NCBI RefSeq assembly: GCF_017315985.1
Contig: NZ_JAFLVR010000059.1
Span: 1-34,359 of the forward strand
From: Candidatus Enterococcus murrayae
GTDB lineage: Bacteria > Bacillota > Bacilli > Lactobacillales > Enterococcaceae
DNA length: 34,359 nucleotides
Direction: 5' to 3'
This document shows, piece after piece, positions 16,777 through 25,732 of the stretch; position 1 is the first letter of the stretch, and each line of letters starts with the position of its first letter. The notes beneath the pieces were generated by a model. That model saw nothing but the letters and a program-made list of their open reading frames with translations. It had not been told where the DNA came from and searched no databases. Position numbers and translations under genes: made by a program.

Positions 16777-19001
16777 TAGCCTTCTTCTCTTTCCATTTCT
16801 CTCCTGCGCTCAACTAACGCCGTTGCAACATTCGCACCGTTACTTCCGCGGCCAAAGCCGGCATCCATTCCGTTTTGAACAGCGATCTCTGGAATCACTT
16901 GAGTACCGCCAGCCATAATCATGACTTTTTCACGAATCCCTTTCTCGATCGCTAACTCATGAATCCGTTTCATATTGCGATAATGAATATCATCATGACT
17001 GATGATCGTTGAAGCCAAGATCGCATCGGCATTTAATTCAATCGCTGCATCCACTAATTTTTCGACTGGCACACTAGTACCTAAGTAGTGAACTTCCATT
17101 CCGTACTTCTCGATTCCACCGTGCTTAATATCGATGATTTCACGCAATCCAACAGAATGCTCGTCCTCTCCTACTGTTCCAGCTACGAGTACCATTTTTT
17201 GGCGTTTTACTTCTTCTCGAATCTCATCATCTGAAAGGATTTTTGGCTCCTCAGGAATCGTCAATGTTGATTTATCGATCGTGAATGGCACACGTCCCTT
17301 TAGCTCGATCCGTGTTCCTTCGGCAGCCTGCATTACTTCCTTATTGATTACTTCGCAGTCCACCAGTCCCATCTTCTTGCCGATCTCCAGTGCCGCGAAT
17401 TCAGCTACCCGTTTTGATTCTGGAATCATCATCGTCAGCAGAATAATACCATCGCCCTGCCACTCTGCTTCTGGCTTGATCAGATCATTTTCCCGCAGTT
17501 CTTTGTTTTCTTCTAAACGAACATTAACATTATCGTTTTCATCTAGTTCATCAATAAAAATAATCTTCTCTGGTTTTTCAAACGTCGAACCGTCAATTAG
17601 CTTGGCCGGCTCATCAACTGCTGTTTCGTCATATTGAGCGACATTATTATAGCCGTAGTGCGCAGTAACCGGCGCCAAATAATCCTCATCTCGTTCGTAA
17701 ACCGTGTTGTCGCCAACCCCGCCATTGATTTTGCGGGAGATCCCGTCATCGTTTCGCTCTGGGTAATTGCCAGAATCAACGAAAAAGGCATCTTCAACCG
17801 CTTGGAAATAGCCGCCGGCTTCAATGATTCCCTCGAAGAACAGGACAGCTCGTTCTTTGATTTCACGTGCGGTTTCACGCAATGGTCCGTCATCAAGCAG
17901 CTTCACCATATCGCCAAAACCGTCTAATCCCTGAAATACTTGTTTAGCCGTATCTACAGCTTCAATATTGTAAATATGCCACGGAACATTCCGGCCCTCA
18001 TCTGGTGTGATAGTGGACTGAATATCAGCACTGGTCAATTTTGAGATCAGCAAGTTCAAGACATGCGTCACAGTCGCTTCACGGGTAGACGCTTCCATAT
18101 ATTTGGTATTTTGCTGCGCACGCATCCGATAATCGCTGAAGAATTCTCGTAATGCGACAGCATATGGCAAATCTAAATACATCGAAGGCGCAGGCGGTGC
18201 TGTCGGCGGTACCGTCGACAAACAAATATCTGCCTTTTCCATCCCTACCTTATGTGAAAAGATCGAATTGATCGCATGCTGAACCATCAATTCAGGCATT
18301 ACCTTCCAGGCTTCCCGTGCAGTCGCATTGGCGTTATGAGCACCATCTATTTGAGCGATGCCGGCCCAAGCCATTACTTTTTTGGATTCGCAGGCATCCA
18401 CAAAGGAACGAATCATATTGATATTACGGTATAAGACGTTGTATTGCGGATCTTGGTGAGCCCCGTTTACTCCTTCTTCAGCAAACATTACAGCCACCTC
18501 AGGACCAGCGATCCCAGATACATAGCTGTGGTAATTAATTGGACGTCCCACTTCATCCTCAATGGCATCCAACGCTTTTCTTTGTGCCCGCACCTGTTTT
18601 CGAGTAATCGGAATGCCGCCGATTCCTTGAGGCGTTCCTTCAATCAATCCTTCAAAATGGGATTGCCCTGCCGTACGAATAACCATTAAATGATCGGCTC
18701 CATGCCAAGCAGCCATTCGCATTCTGCGAACATCGTCCTCAAAACGGCCAGAAGCAATTTCCGTAGTAATCGAGGAGGTTCCTTGAGGATCGATATTGTC
18801 GAAATACTTCGCTGATGGTAGCGGAACATATTTCTTCAACGATTCTGCCATATCTTGATATTCAAAGCTGTGCATCTTATATCTTGGCACAGGCGTCCGC
18901 CACGTCCACCCGCGGCGTCTCGGATGATAATTGGCTAAATCATCCAAGATTTCGTGAATGTCTAATTTTTTATTTTCATCTAGCTTGATTTCTTTTGACA
19001 T
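16776..19001 (-). CDS. oraE: D-ornithine 4,5-aminomutase, large subunit
   Basis: Catalytic subunit (741 residues) of the adenosylcobalamin- and PLP-dependent enzyme that converts D-ornithine to (2R,4S)-2,4-diaminopentanoate. The N-terminal two thirds form the TIM-barrel. Residues about 600-735 form the Rossmann B12 domain with the base-off motif DEHSVG, in which His615 would be the lower axial ligand. Lys626, eleven residues later, matches the spacing of the His618/Lys629 pair of the Clostridium sticklandii enzyme, where the Lys forms the PLP aldimine. ATG is one base after the oraS stop. Its neighbours supply the small subunit, the reactivase and the downstream oxidation enzymes. No key residue is missing. 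Confidence 0.97.
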   Translation of the reverse strand: MSKEIKLDENKKLDIHEILDDLANYHPRRRGWTWRTPVPRYKMHSFEYQDMAESLKKYVPLPSAKYFDNIDPQGTSSITTEIASGRFEDDVRRMRMAAWHGADHLMVIRTAGQSHFEGLIEGTPQGIGGIPITRKQVRAQRKALDAIEDEVGRPINYHSYVSGIAGPEVAVMFAEEGVNGAHQDPQYNVLYRNINMIRSFVDACESKKVMAWAGIAQIDGAHNANATAREAWKVMPELMVQHAINSIFSHKVGMEKADICLSTVPPTAPPAPSMYLDLPYAVALREFFSDYRMRAQQNTKYMEASTREATVTHVLNLLISKLTSADIQSTITPDEGRNVPWHIYNIEAVDTAKQVFQGLDGFGDMVKLLDDGPLRETAREIKERAVLFFEGIIEAGGYFQAVEDAFFVDSGNYPERNDDGISRKINGGVGDNTVYERDEDYLAPVTAHYGYNNVAQYDETAVDEPAKLIDGSTFEKPEKIIFIDELDENDNVNVRLEENKELRENDLIKPEAEWQGDGIILLTMMIPESKRVAEFAALEIGKKMGLVDCEVINKEVMQAAEGTRIELKGRVPFTIDKSTLTIPEEPKILSDDEIREEVKRQKMVLVAGTVGEDEHSVGLREIIDIKHGGIEKYGMEVHYLGTSVPVEKLVDAAIELNADAILASTIISHDDIHYRNMKRIHELAIEKGIREKVMIMAGGTQVIPEIAVQNGMDAGFGRGSNGANVATALVERRREMEREEG

Positions 19002-19002
19002 A

Positions 19003-19383
19003 TTAGTTTGCCTCCTTGAAGATACGATCTACTTGATCCCAAAGTTCGCCGTCTGCTAGTTTTAAACCAGCGTCCCGGACGCTCAGTCCATTCTCTTTGG
19101 CAATGCGATAGACAATGTGTCCAGCGCCTTTGCCCATTAGTTCATGGGACAACACACGCTTCACGATTTCTGTCGCCTCAATTGAGGAAAAACCCATACG
19201 CAGCAAAACAGAGCGCTCAATGGAAGGAGAGGTATATTTTTTCCCCATCTCCAGCATCGGTTCAACCACTTCCTCGGCTAATTGCCAAAAACGGGCCTTC
19301 AATTCATCATCACTCAAAGATGCCAAGTGCTTTCTAGCCTCTTCAAACTTCACATTTTCTACTTTATTTTCCACTTCCGTCAC
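19003..19383 (-). CDS. oraS: D-ornithine 4,5-aminomutase, small subunit
   Basis: A 126-residue helical subunit that pairs with OraE in the alpha2beta2 aminomutase. Length and sequence style fit OraS: RKHLASLSDDELKARFWQLA near the N-terminus, MGFSSIEATEIVKRVLSHEL in the middle and a C-terminal GAGHIVYRIAKENGLSVRDAG. It is separated from oraE by one base and from ortB by three, inside the ornithine operon. It has no catalytic motif of its own and contributes to the stability and substrate-side architecture of the holoenzyme. Confidence 0.95.
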   Translation of the reverse strand: MTEVENKVENVKFEEARKHLASLSDDELKARFWQLAEEVVEPMLEMGKKYTSPSIERSVLLRMGFSSIEATEIVKRVLSHELMGKGAGHIVYRIAKENGLSVRDAGLKLADGELWDQVDRIFKEAN

Positions 19384-19386
19384 CTC

Positions 19387-20787
19387 TTAGTTCAAATTTT
19401 CAATGATTTGTTGTACCTGTTCGACCGAGCCGTTGATCTCTTCGGCTAAATAATTCAGTTCGATCTCTGATAGCGGTTCTGTAGATGCTTTTAAGGCATT
19501 TTTTACAAGCGACTGTCTCAAATAGGACAGGTCGATATCATTCACCGAAATCTTATCTGGCGAAGAAGGCAAGACAATGGATTTACCAGGAATTTCCTCT
19601 TCTGGATCACCAAAATAGATATCGATCCCATTGTCTCTAGCAAAAGACAATTGCGGCTGAACACTTTTTCCAGCGCCGGTATATTCGGTCTCTTGAACCA
19701 AAATGATCTGATCCTCCGGCATTTCCTGAGCCAATACAAAAGCAACAGCCAAAGAAGTATTCCCTGCCGGACCTTTTTCCAGTCCTTCTAAGTTTGCTAA
19801 AGCCTCGGTTATGAAGAACACTTCTCCTTGACGAATTTTTACGTAGCGATCCATGTACCGCAATGGTCGTGCCGCCGATCTTGGAACATCCGAACGGTCG
19901 GGAGAAGTAGTAAATGGTACACCAAATCCAGTATGACCAGTGGTAAATGATTTGCGATTGAAATCTAAGTCTGAGGCCATGTGCAATCCCTGCAGATCCA
20001 CACTAGCGCCAACGATTTTCGTTGTAGTATTTCCGGCTTTACGCATGCCTCGCGCAGTTCCTGTCAGATTCCCGCCGCCAGCATTGGTTGCGACAACGAC
20101 ATCCGGCTGCTGCCCCATCTGCTTGAATTGCTGAACAATCTCATAGCCTAAGGTTTCCACACCGGCAATACCGAATGGTGTATACAAGGAGGCATTAAAA
20201 TACTGAGTCTTCTCGATCAATTTTAGAAATTGATAAAACAGCTCTGGGCCTACCGTTAACTGAACAACTTCTGCTCCTAAGGCCTCACACTTCCGAGCCT
20301 TTTCAACAATTTCCGGCTGACCAACACCTTTGGAATCAAAGCATTCTTGAACGACGATACATTTCAATCCTAATTTTGCCGCATGACAAGCGACTGCTGC
20401 GCCATAGTTCCCGCTAGTCGCTGTAACTACCCCTTTGTAGCCTAATTTTTTGGCGTGATAAACAGAGATGGCTGCACGTCGATCTTTAAAGCTTCCTGAA
20501 GCATTCGCTGCCTCATCCTTCACAAAGATACGAGCACCTTTTCCCTGCGGAGCATATTTTCGTGCAAGTTTGGTCAAGTTCTTTAGTTCAACGACTGGAG
20601 TATTACCTACTCCTAATGATCGTTGAATCTCAATCATCTCTTCCATTGAGTACGCGGCTTCTGACATCATTTTCTCGTAATCAAAAGCAATACCCAGCAG
20701 CTCAAAATCTTCGTAGTTGATTTTTAAGGAAGCCTCCATCAGTTCTCCGCGTCGTGCCATAACTGCTTGATAACTATCGTCTCTCAC
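19387..20787 (-). CDS. ortB: 2-amino-4-oxopentanoate thiolase, beta (PLP) subunit
   Basis: PLP-dependent subunit (466 residues) of the thiolase that cleaves 2-amino-4-oxopentanoate with CoA to acetyl-CoA and D-alanine, the last step of oxidative ornithine degradation. It has the fold type II (threonine-synthase-like) PLP motif ASGSFKDRRA with the aldimine Lys at about residue 101. The phosphate-binding Gly-rich loops are TSGNYGAAVACHAAKLG and NAGGGNLTGTARG. The start shares one base with the ortA end at 20787, so the two subunits are translationally coupled. Without the operon context it could be mistaken for a threonine synthase-like enzyme. Confidence 0.96.
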   Translation of the reverse strand: MRDDSYQAVMARRGELMEASLKINYEDFELLGIAFDYEKMMSEAAYSMEEMIEIQRSLGVGNTPVVELKNLTKLARKYAPQGKGARIFVKDEAANASGSFKDRRAAISVYHAKKLGYKGVVTATSGNYGAAVACHAAKLGLKCIVVQECFDSKGVGQPEIVEKARKCEALGAEVVQLTVGPELFYQFLKLIEKTQYFNASLYTPFGIAGVETLGYEIVQQFKQMGQQPDVVVATNAGGGNLTGTARGMRKAGNTTTKIVGASVDLQGLHMASDLDFNRKSFTTGHTGFGVPFTTSPDRSDVPRSAARPLRYMDRYVKIRQGEVFFITEALANLEGLEKGPAGNTSLAVAFVLAQEMPEDQIILVQETEYTGAGKSVQPQLSFARDNGIDIYFGDPEEEIPGKSIVLPSSPDKISVNDIDLSYLRQSLVKNALKASTEPLSEIELNYLAEEINGSVEQVQQIIENLN

Positions 20788-21086
20788 TACGCTTCACCTC
20801 CGAATAATTCCTGCTGCAGCATTTGATCGATTTCCAAGATTTCTGGCACAAATTTGCCAAAGCTATGGGTGAAAGCTGGTTCGACCTGAACCAGCTTTCC
20901 CGCCTCCAAACGACCCGTAATGGTCCTGATCTCAGCCTCTTCACCGATCTCGGCATCTGCTGTTAAAAAACCCTTAACCCACATTTCCAGCGGGACATTC
21001 TTCGTACTTTCTGGTACCTGCGGAGCACGTTCATTTGTTGTCAAAACGACTGAATGCACCTGTACCCAGCTTCCTTTTTTCACCAT
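20787..21086 (-). CDS. ortA: 2-amino-4-oxopentanoate thiolase, alpha subunit
   Basis: A 99-residue small subunit of the same thiolase, matching OrtA in length and style (KKGSWVQVHSVVLTTNERAP at the start and WVKGFLTADAEIGEEAEIRT in the middle). The fold is a beta-rich barrel, and the subunit is needed with OrtB for activity in Clostridium sticklandii. It lies 22 bases after the ord stop, with AAGGA upstream of the ATG, and runs directly into ortB. Confidence 0.95.
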   Translation of the reverse strand: MVKKGSWVQVHSVVLTTNERAPQVPESTKNVPLEMWVKGFLTADAEIGEEAEIRTITGRLEAGKLVQVEPAFTHSFGKFVPEILEIDQMLQQELFGGEA

Positions 21087-21108
21087 ATCTCATAATCCTT
21101 CCTTGTCT

Positions 21109-22164
21109 CTAAACGATTTTTGCCTCTTCATGGATCTGATCTCTAAAGTCGCCTAAAATGGCATGTGGAATCGGCAGATCGATCATGCTGACTAAGCCTG
21201 GACGAGCATTGATCGTTTGCGGGATCATATTGACACACATCGCGATCGTTCCCACACCGCCTTCGATTTCAGGTGAATTCACTAGATTTACCTGCGGGTT
21301 GCCGTCAATGATCACATAGTCACCGGTTTTGACTCCTACCTGCTCTGGCTCGATTTGTTGCGGATGATCCATCTCAATCAATTCTTTTCCATCTTTGATG
21401 CCGCTCGCCTTCATTGAAACACCTGCAACCGAGCCCGCCTTAGCTTCGCCATACGGAGCTTTACGGTCAACATCGGTAACGATCGCATCCATCGATTGGT
21501 TGATGGCATCCAGTTTTACTCCTAAAGCCTCTGCAATCATTGAAATCGATTCTGGGAAACCAACGTGTCCTGCTAGGCTGCCGTCCGCTTTGCCCTGTTC
21601 AAATTCTGCTACTGAAATACCGATTCCCTGTTCCTCCATTACGGCCTTGCCGAAAGGTGACAGAGAGTTCACTCGACGAGAGGTGATGTGATGAATGTCT
21701 TCGCAGGCACCTGTCATCACCAGCACCAGAACATCCATAATTAATCCTGGATTAATTCCTGTACCGAGGATCGATACGCCATTTTCCTTCGCTAGCTGGT
21801 CTAATTTTTCTGCTAGTTCTGGATTTTGAGCTTTTGGAAACGCCATTTCCTCCGCACTAGTGATCACATTAATCTTGTTTTCGACCACTTTCTTGATTTT
21901 ATCGAAGGCCTTTGCTGTGAAGGAATCCGTACAAATCAGAACGATATCCGCTGCCTTTTCCTTGATGACTTCCTCTGCTGTGCTGATTTTTATATTTTCA
22001 TTGTTGGGAAATTCTTCTCCCAGTACATCAAAGATTGGTTTTCCAACTTTCTGACCGATATCAATAGCGCCTACGACATCGACACCTGTTTTTTTCATCA
22101 GCATTTTTGCCATGCCGCTTCCCATGGCTCCCATTCCCCAAATAATGACTTTTACGTTTTTCAA
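21109..22164 (-). CDS. ord: 2,4-diaminopentanoate dehydrogenase
   Basis: A 351-residue NAD(P)-dependent oxidoreductase that oxidatively deaminates 2,4-diaminopentanoate to 2-amino-4-oxopentanoate, the step that yields reducing power. The N-terminal Rossmann motif is GMGAMGSGMAKML (about 10-22), followed by a dihydrodipicolinate-reductase-like C-terminal half with the GINPGLIMDVLVL segment near residue 137. It is followed at a short distance by ortA and preceded by the permease, with AGGAGG before the ATG. All enzymes from ornithine racemase to thiolase are present, so the assignment is supported by the complete pathway. Confidence 0.95.
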   Translation of the reverse strand: MKNVKVIIWGMGAMGSGMAKMLMKKTGVDVVGAIDIGQKVGKPIFDVLGEEFPNNENIKISTAEEVIKEKAADIVLICTDSFTAKAFDKIKKVVENKINVITSAEEMAFPKAQNPELAEKLDQLAKENGVSILGTGINPGLIMDVLVLVMTGACEDIHHITSRRVNSLSPFGKAVMEEQGIGISVAEFEQGKADGSLAGHVGFPESISMIAEALGVKLDAINQSMDAIVTDVDRKAPYGEAKAGSVAGVSMKASGIKDGKELIEMDHPQQIEPEQVGVKTGDYVIIDGNPQVNLVNSPEIEGGVGTIAMCVNMIPQTINARPGLVSMIDLPIPHAILGDFRDQIHEEAKIV

Positions 22165-22209
22165 GTTCGTTCCTCCTAATTATTTTCTACATAGTAATCG
22201 TTAAATGAT

Positions 22210-23625
22210 TTATTCAACCGATTTATTCGGTGCCTTCTCTTTTTTCTTCGTATTTGCCCATAAGGTACTTCCGACAAATAATGCAATAAATACAGGTGCT
22301 CCCATAGTTAATGCGCCACGCTGCGTCGGATCTAATATCATCCCAGTAGCGACTAAGATACACAGAATGACTAATAATATGGGCACCACCGGAAACAGCG
22401 GAATGCGGAATTTCAAATCTGAAATAGTATTGCCGGCTGCTAAAAAGGCTTTTCGATGCTTCAACGCACATAAGCCGGTAATCGAATAAACGACCAATTC
22501 TGCTGCCCCAATAAACGAAGTTAGAAACAGATAGACAACGTCTGGTGAGATAAAGCTTGATGCGACTGCAAATACCGTGAATATCATCGTTACGATCAGC
22601 GCATTCATTGGTACTTTTCGTTTATTTACTGTCTTAACAAAGCCTGGTGCCTGTTCATAATGCCCCATGGACCATAATGTTCGAACCGCCGCAAATACGT
22701 GAGCATTGGCTGAAGATAAGGCTGATGTCACGACAACTAGGTTTATGATCATTTCTGCTGATGAAATCCCTAATTTGCCAAACACATACGCAAACGGACT
22801 GCCCATCAAATCTGCTTCGCGCCATGGCAAAACAGCGATCAAGACAAACAAGGTCAAGGCATAGCTGATAATGATACTCAAGGAGCTGATTTTGATGGCC
22901 CGCGGCAGGTTCTTCTCAGGATTTTCACTCTCGCCGGCTGCTGTCGCAAACATATCAGCCCCGCTGTATGCAAAAACGGCTGTCATCATCGACATCATTA
23001 TTGGCTTAAAGCCTGTTGGAAACAGCCCGCCATCATTGGTGTAATTAGCTAAACCAACACCCTTGCCGCCAACACCTAAAATCATTCCCAAACCAACTAA
23101 TACAAATACGACAATCAAGATTACTTTGATACTGCTGAAGAAGAAGGACGAGGAGCCGTATTCTTCATTTGAACGAGAATTTAAGAAAAATAGCAATAGA
23201 CCAAACCCGACGATCCAGACCAGCGATGGTACCTGCGGAATAATATTTCCCATAATAATGGCAGAGGCCACGATTTGAGTGGGAACCGTCACTGCTAATT
23301 GCAGCCACTTCACCCAGCCAACTGTAAAACCTGCTCCATAGCCTAAAAACTGTGATGCATACGCCTGAACATTTCCTGCCACCGGAATTTGTACGAGCAT
23401 CTCGCCCATGCTCAACATCATTAAGACCATGATTAGTGCCCCAAATCCATAGGCGATAAAGGTTCCGCCTGGACCAGATTGCTGAACAACATAACCTGTT
23501 CCTAAGAATAGCCCTGTTCCAATTGTTCCTCCGACACTCAGCATTGCCACGTGGTGGATCTTCATCCCACGTTTTAACGATCCTGAATCCGTTGCTGGAT
23601 TCTCCTGCTGTTCCTTGCTTGACAT
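22210..23625 (-). CDS. APC-family amino acid permease, probably for ornithine
   Basis: A 471-residue integral membrane transporter of the amino acid/polyamine/organocation superfamily with twelve hydrophobic segments. The substrate-binding helix-1 motif is LSVGGTIGTGLFLGTG (about 30-45). Both termini are short and charged. It lies between orr and ord, 14 bases from orr, so it belongs to the operon. Import of L-ornithine, or antiport of ornithine against a product such as D-alanine, is the simplest reading of the context. The sequence alone places it only near GABA/lysine/proline-type permeases. Confidence 0.88.
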   Translation of the reverse strand: MSSKEQQENPATDSGSLKRGMKIHHVAMLSVGGTIGTGLFLGTGYVVQQSGPGGTFIAYGFGALIMVLMMLSMGEMLVQIPVAGNVQAYASQFLGYGAGFTVGWVKWLQLAVTVPTQIVASAIIMGNIIPQVPSLVWIVGFGLLLFFLNSRSNEEYGSSSFFFSSIKVILIVVFVLVGLGMILGVGGKGVGLANYTNDGGLFPTGFKPIMMSMMTAVFAYSGADMFATAAGESENPEKNLPRAIKISSLSIIISYALTLFVLIAVLPWREADLMGSPFAYVFGKLGISSAEMIINLVVVTSALSSANAHVFAAVRTLWSMGHYEQAPGFVKTVNKRKVPMNALIVTMIFTVFAVASSFISPDVVYLFLTSFIGAAELVVYSITGLCALKHRKAFLAAGNTISDLKFRIPLFPVVPILLVILCILVATGMILDPTQRGALTMGAPVFIALFVGSTLWANTKKKEKAPNKSVE

Positions 23626-23639
23626 CGTTTTCCCTCCTA

Positions 23640-24716
23640 TTATCGAATAAACTCTTTTTTGACGTATTTACTAGTGAACGTGCTTAAGACTGAACCATAG
23701 GACATCGAAAATTCAATTTCATCGCCAACCTGATACTCCTGTTTCGTATGAGTGATATCTAAAAGCAAATGATCGGAGCTTGCGCCTAATAGCTCGATAG
23801 CTTTGTCTTTCGGAGCAATATCATCCAGTGCGACATCCTGCTGTCCGATCGCTACGATACATCGCTTCATGTTGCCCTTATCAACGTAATGCGGCTTTTT
23901 ACCAAAAGCATCCACACCAATCTCGCCAACCGGATAAGAAGGCTTTTCCTTGATCTCGACAATCTCTGCTGCCAAGGTAAAAGCATCCTGATGCATTTGC
24001 TCATAATCAGCTCCATAGGCTGTCTCTCTTCCAAGTACAAAGCTTTCACCGATTCTCAAGTTATTGATTCCCTCGGGAAGAATATCTGTTGGTGAATCCA
24101 GCAAATACAAAGAACTGGAATTGCCGCCGGAGATCATCTCTAAAGACAGGTCAAAGCGCTGCTTGATTTCATTTTGGATCTCAATCAAATTACCTAAATT
24201 TTTCGAGCTGGGAATAATCGCGCCATAGCAGGTTAGATTGACGCCCAAGCCGTAAATTTGGATATTATCCATCTTCAGAACCTCTTGAATGCAGTCATAC
24301 AGTTCCTCACGTTCAAAAAATCCTTCGCGCAAATCACCCAAATCAACCATCAAGACAATTCGATGCGTCTTCTTTTGCTTCGCGGCCTCCTGATCAAGCT
24401 GCCGGATCGTCGTCAGCTCAGAATTAAAACTAATATCCGCATATTGGATTACTTCAGGAACCTCGCTGATCATCGGCAGTCGAATCAGTACTTTTTGTTT
24501 TTTTGAGTTCTGATAGCTCATCAAATTCTCAATCCTTGAATCACCAAAATAAGTGATATCAGGGCATTCATCATACAAAGCGATTACCTGCGGATGTGCA
24601 TTGAATACCTTTGTTACAGCCATGATCGAAAGTGCATGATCCGTTAATTTGGAAGCAATAAATGCAAGATTTTCTCTCAGCTTTGTCCGATCAACAACTA
24701 TTCTCGGATTTTTCAT
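23640..24716 (-). CDS. orr: Ornithine racemase
   Basis: PLP enzyme of 358 residues with the alanine-racemase N-terminal barrel. The aldimine Lys is at about residue 36 (IMAVTKVFNAHP). Other barrel motifs are MVDLGDLREGFF and the PLP-phosphate region NNLRIGESFVLGRE. It converts L-ornithine to D-ornithine, the substrate of OraSE. Its place as first gene of the ornithine operon separates it from true alanine racemases, although this is not proof of specificity. The start has AAAGGA upstream. A cre-like site lies 23-36 bases before the ATG, so carbon catabolite repression of the whole operon is plausible. Confidence 0.93.
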   Translation of the reverse strand: MKNPRIVVDRTKLRENLAFIASKLTDHALSIMAVTKVFNAHPQVIALYDECPDITYFGDSRIENLMSYQNSKKQKVLIRLPMISEVPEVIQYADISFNSELTTIRQLDQEAAKQKKTHRIVLMVDLGDLREGFFEREELYDCIQEVLKMDNIQIYGLGVNLTCYGAIIPSSKNLGNLIEIQNEIKQRFDLSLEMISGGNSSSLYLLDSPTDILPEGINNLRIGESFVLGRETAYGADYEQMHQDAFTLAAEIVEIKEKPSYPVGEIGVDAFGKKPHYVDKGNMKRCIVAIGQQDVALDDIAPKDKAIELLGASSDHLLLDITHTKQEYQVGDEIEFSMSYGSVLSTFTSKYVKKEFIR

Positions 24717-24738
24717 AGCATTCGTCCTTTCTTTTTTC

Positions 24739-24752
24739 TAAAGCGCTTACAA
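24739..24752 (-). promoter_or_regulatory. cre-like site in the leader of the ornithine operon
   Basis: The minus-strand TGTAAGCGCTTTAG (palindromic core AAGCGCTT) matches the cre consensus at 12 of 14 positions and lies just upstream of the orr ribosome binding site. A TATGAT about 20 bases further upstream is a candidate -10, which would put the cre at or just after the transcription start, a repressing position. Confidence 0.6.
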
Positions 24753-24862
24753 AACAAATCATACGTTTTCTTTTAAACAAAAATTTCACGAATAAGCATA
24801 GTTACTATTCAAAAAGCGACTATTTTATCGTTTCTGCTCAATCATTTTCTGAGGGATACAAA

Positions 24863-24891
24863 TTGGCATACTAAACATTCGTTTTTAGCAT
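24863..24891 (+). promoter_or_regulatory. Predicted promoter of the cobalamin adenosyltransferase gene
   Basis: TTGGCA (24863-24868) and TAGCAT (24886-24891) with a 17-base spacer. Transcription would start about 60 bases before the ATG. No riboswitch fits in this short leader. Confidence 0.5.
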
Positions 24892-24961
24892 TTATTTTCC
24901 TACGGTTATCTGTTATTTTAGATGTGTACGCTTCCATTACTTTTAGAAAGGTCTTGTTGCA

Positions 24962-25531
24962 ATGAAAGTCTATACTCGAAGTGGCGACAAAGGAAAAACC
25001 AGCGCTATTGGCCGTCCCCGTCTGATGAAAAATTCTCCACGTATCGAAGCCTATGGAGAAGTAGACGAATTAAACTCACTAATCGGTTTAATCATCAGTC
25101 AGCTAGATACAGAGCAGGAGATGTTCAAGAAATTAGCGGATGAACTCGTTGAGATTCAGCACTTATTGTTTGATGTAGGAACGGATCTGGCAAATTTAGA
25201 AAAAGATTTCCCCTTGCGTATCACAGCAGATGCGGCAAAATGGTTGGAAAATCAAATCGATTGGTATACTGAAAAGACACCGGCTATCGAGAAATTCATC
25301 TTGCCCGGTGGAAATCCCTTAGCATCCTGGCTTCATTACGCTCGAGCCGTCTGCCGGAAAGTCGAGCGCCGGATCGTTACATTGATGGAGCAAGAGGAGA
25401 TCAATACTCATGCGTACGTCTTTATTAATCGTTTATCCGACTATCTTTTCATGATCGCGCGCTACACCAATACTCAAAAAAGCGAAACTGAGGTATTCTA
25501 TCGTAATAGTGACCATGTTTTTAAAAATTAA
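24962..25531 (+). CDS. PduO-type cob(I)alamin adenosyltransferase
   Basis: A 189-residue enzyme that transfers adenosyl from ATP to cob(I)alamin, making adenosylcobalamin, the cofactor of the nearby aminomutase. Typical PduO/MMAB features are the N-terminal ATP-binding VYTRSGDKGKTSAIG (about 2-16), YGEVDELNSLIG (about 30-41) and the C-terminal helix with ARAVCRKVERRIVTL (about 123-137) carrying the catalytic Arg/Glu cluster. The start ATG has AGAAAGG upstream. It is divergent from the ornithine operon and followed without a terminator by a cobalamin riboswitch and B12-uptake genes, so one transcript may carry all of them, with the downstream part B12-controlled. Confidence 0.94.
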   Translation: MKVYTRSGDKGKTSAIGRPRLMKNSPRIEAYGEVDELNSLIGLIISQLDTEQEMFKKLADELVEIQHLLFDVGTDLANLEKDFPLRITADAAKWLENQIDWYTEKTPAIEKFILPGGNPLASWLHYARAVCRKVERRIVTLMEQEEINTHAYVFINRLSDYLFMIARYTNTQKSETEVFYRNSDHVFKN

Positions 25532-25539
25532 ATAGATTT

Positions 25540-25701
25540 CAATCAAGGATTAGGAAAAAGGTGAAATTCCTTTACAGCCCCTTTCTACTGTAAATGCTTT
25601 ACGCAAAGTCAGACACTAATCTTGGTTGAGAAGAACAAGCAATATCAGGGTCGTTTGCTTCAAGCTTTTTTAGACGCCTTTTATTTCAGGGCGTCTTTTT
25701 T
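25540..25701 (+). promoter_or_regulatory. Cobalamin riboswitch with terminator, upstream of the DUF4430/ECF genes
   Basis: The core elements are in order: GGATTAG (25547-25553), GGTGAAATTCC (25560-25570), CAGCCCCTTTCTACTGT (to about 25591), AAGTCAGAC (to about 25613), then CTAATC, which closes the outer stem with GGATTAG. A strong terminator follows: AGACGCC/GGGCGTCT with T6 (25672-25701). The next gene starts 32 bases later. The aptamer is a shortened form compared with the minus-strand copy at 15.2 kb. B12 binding should stop synthesis of the downstream uptake genes. Confidence 0.85.
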
Positions 25702-25732
25702 ATTAATCCACAACAAAAGAGGAGAATCTCAC

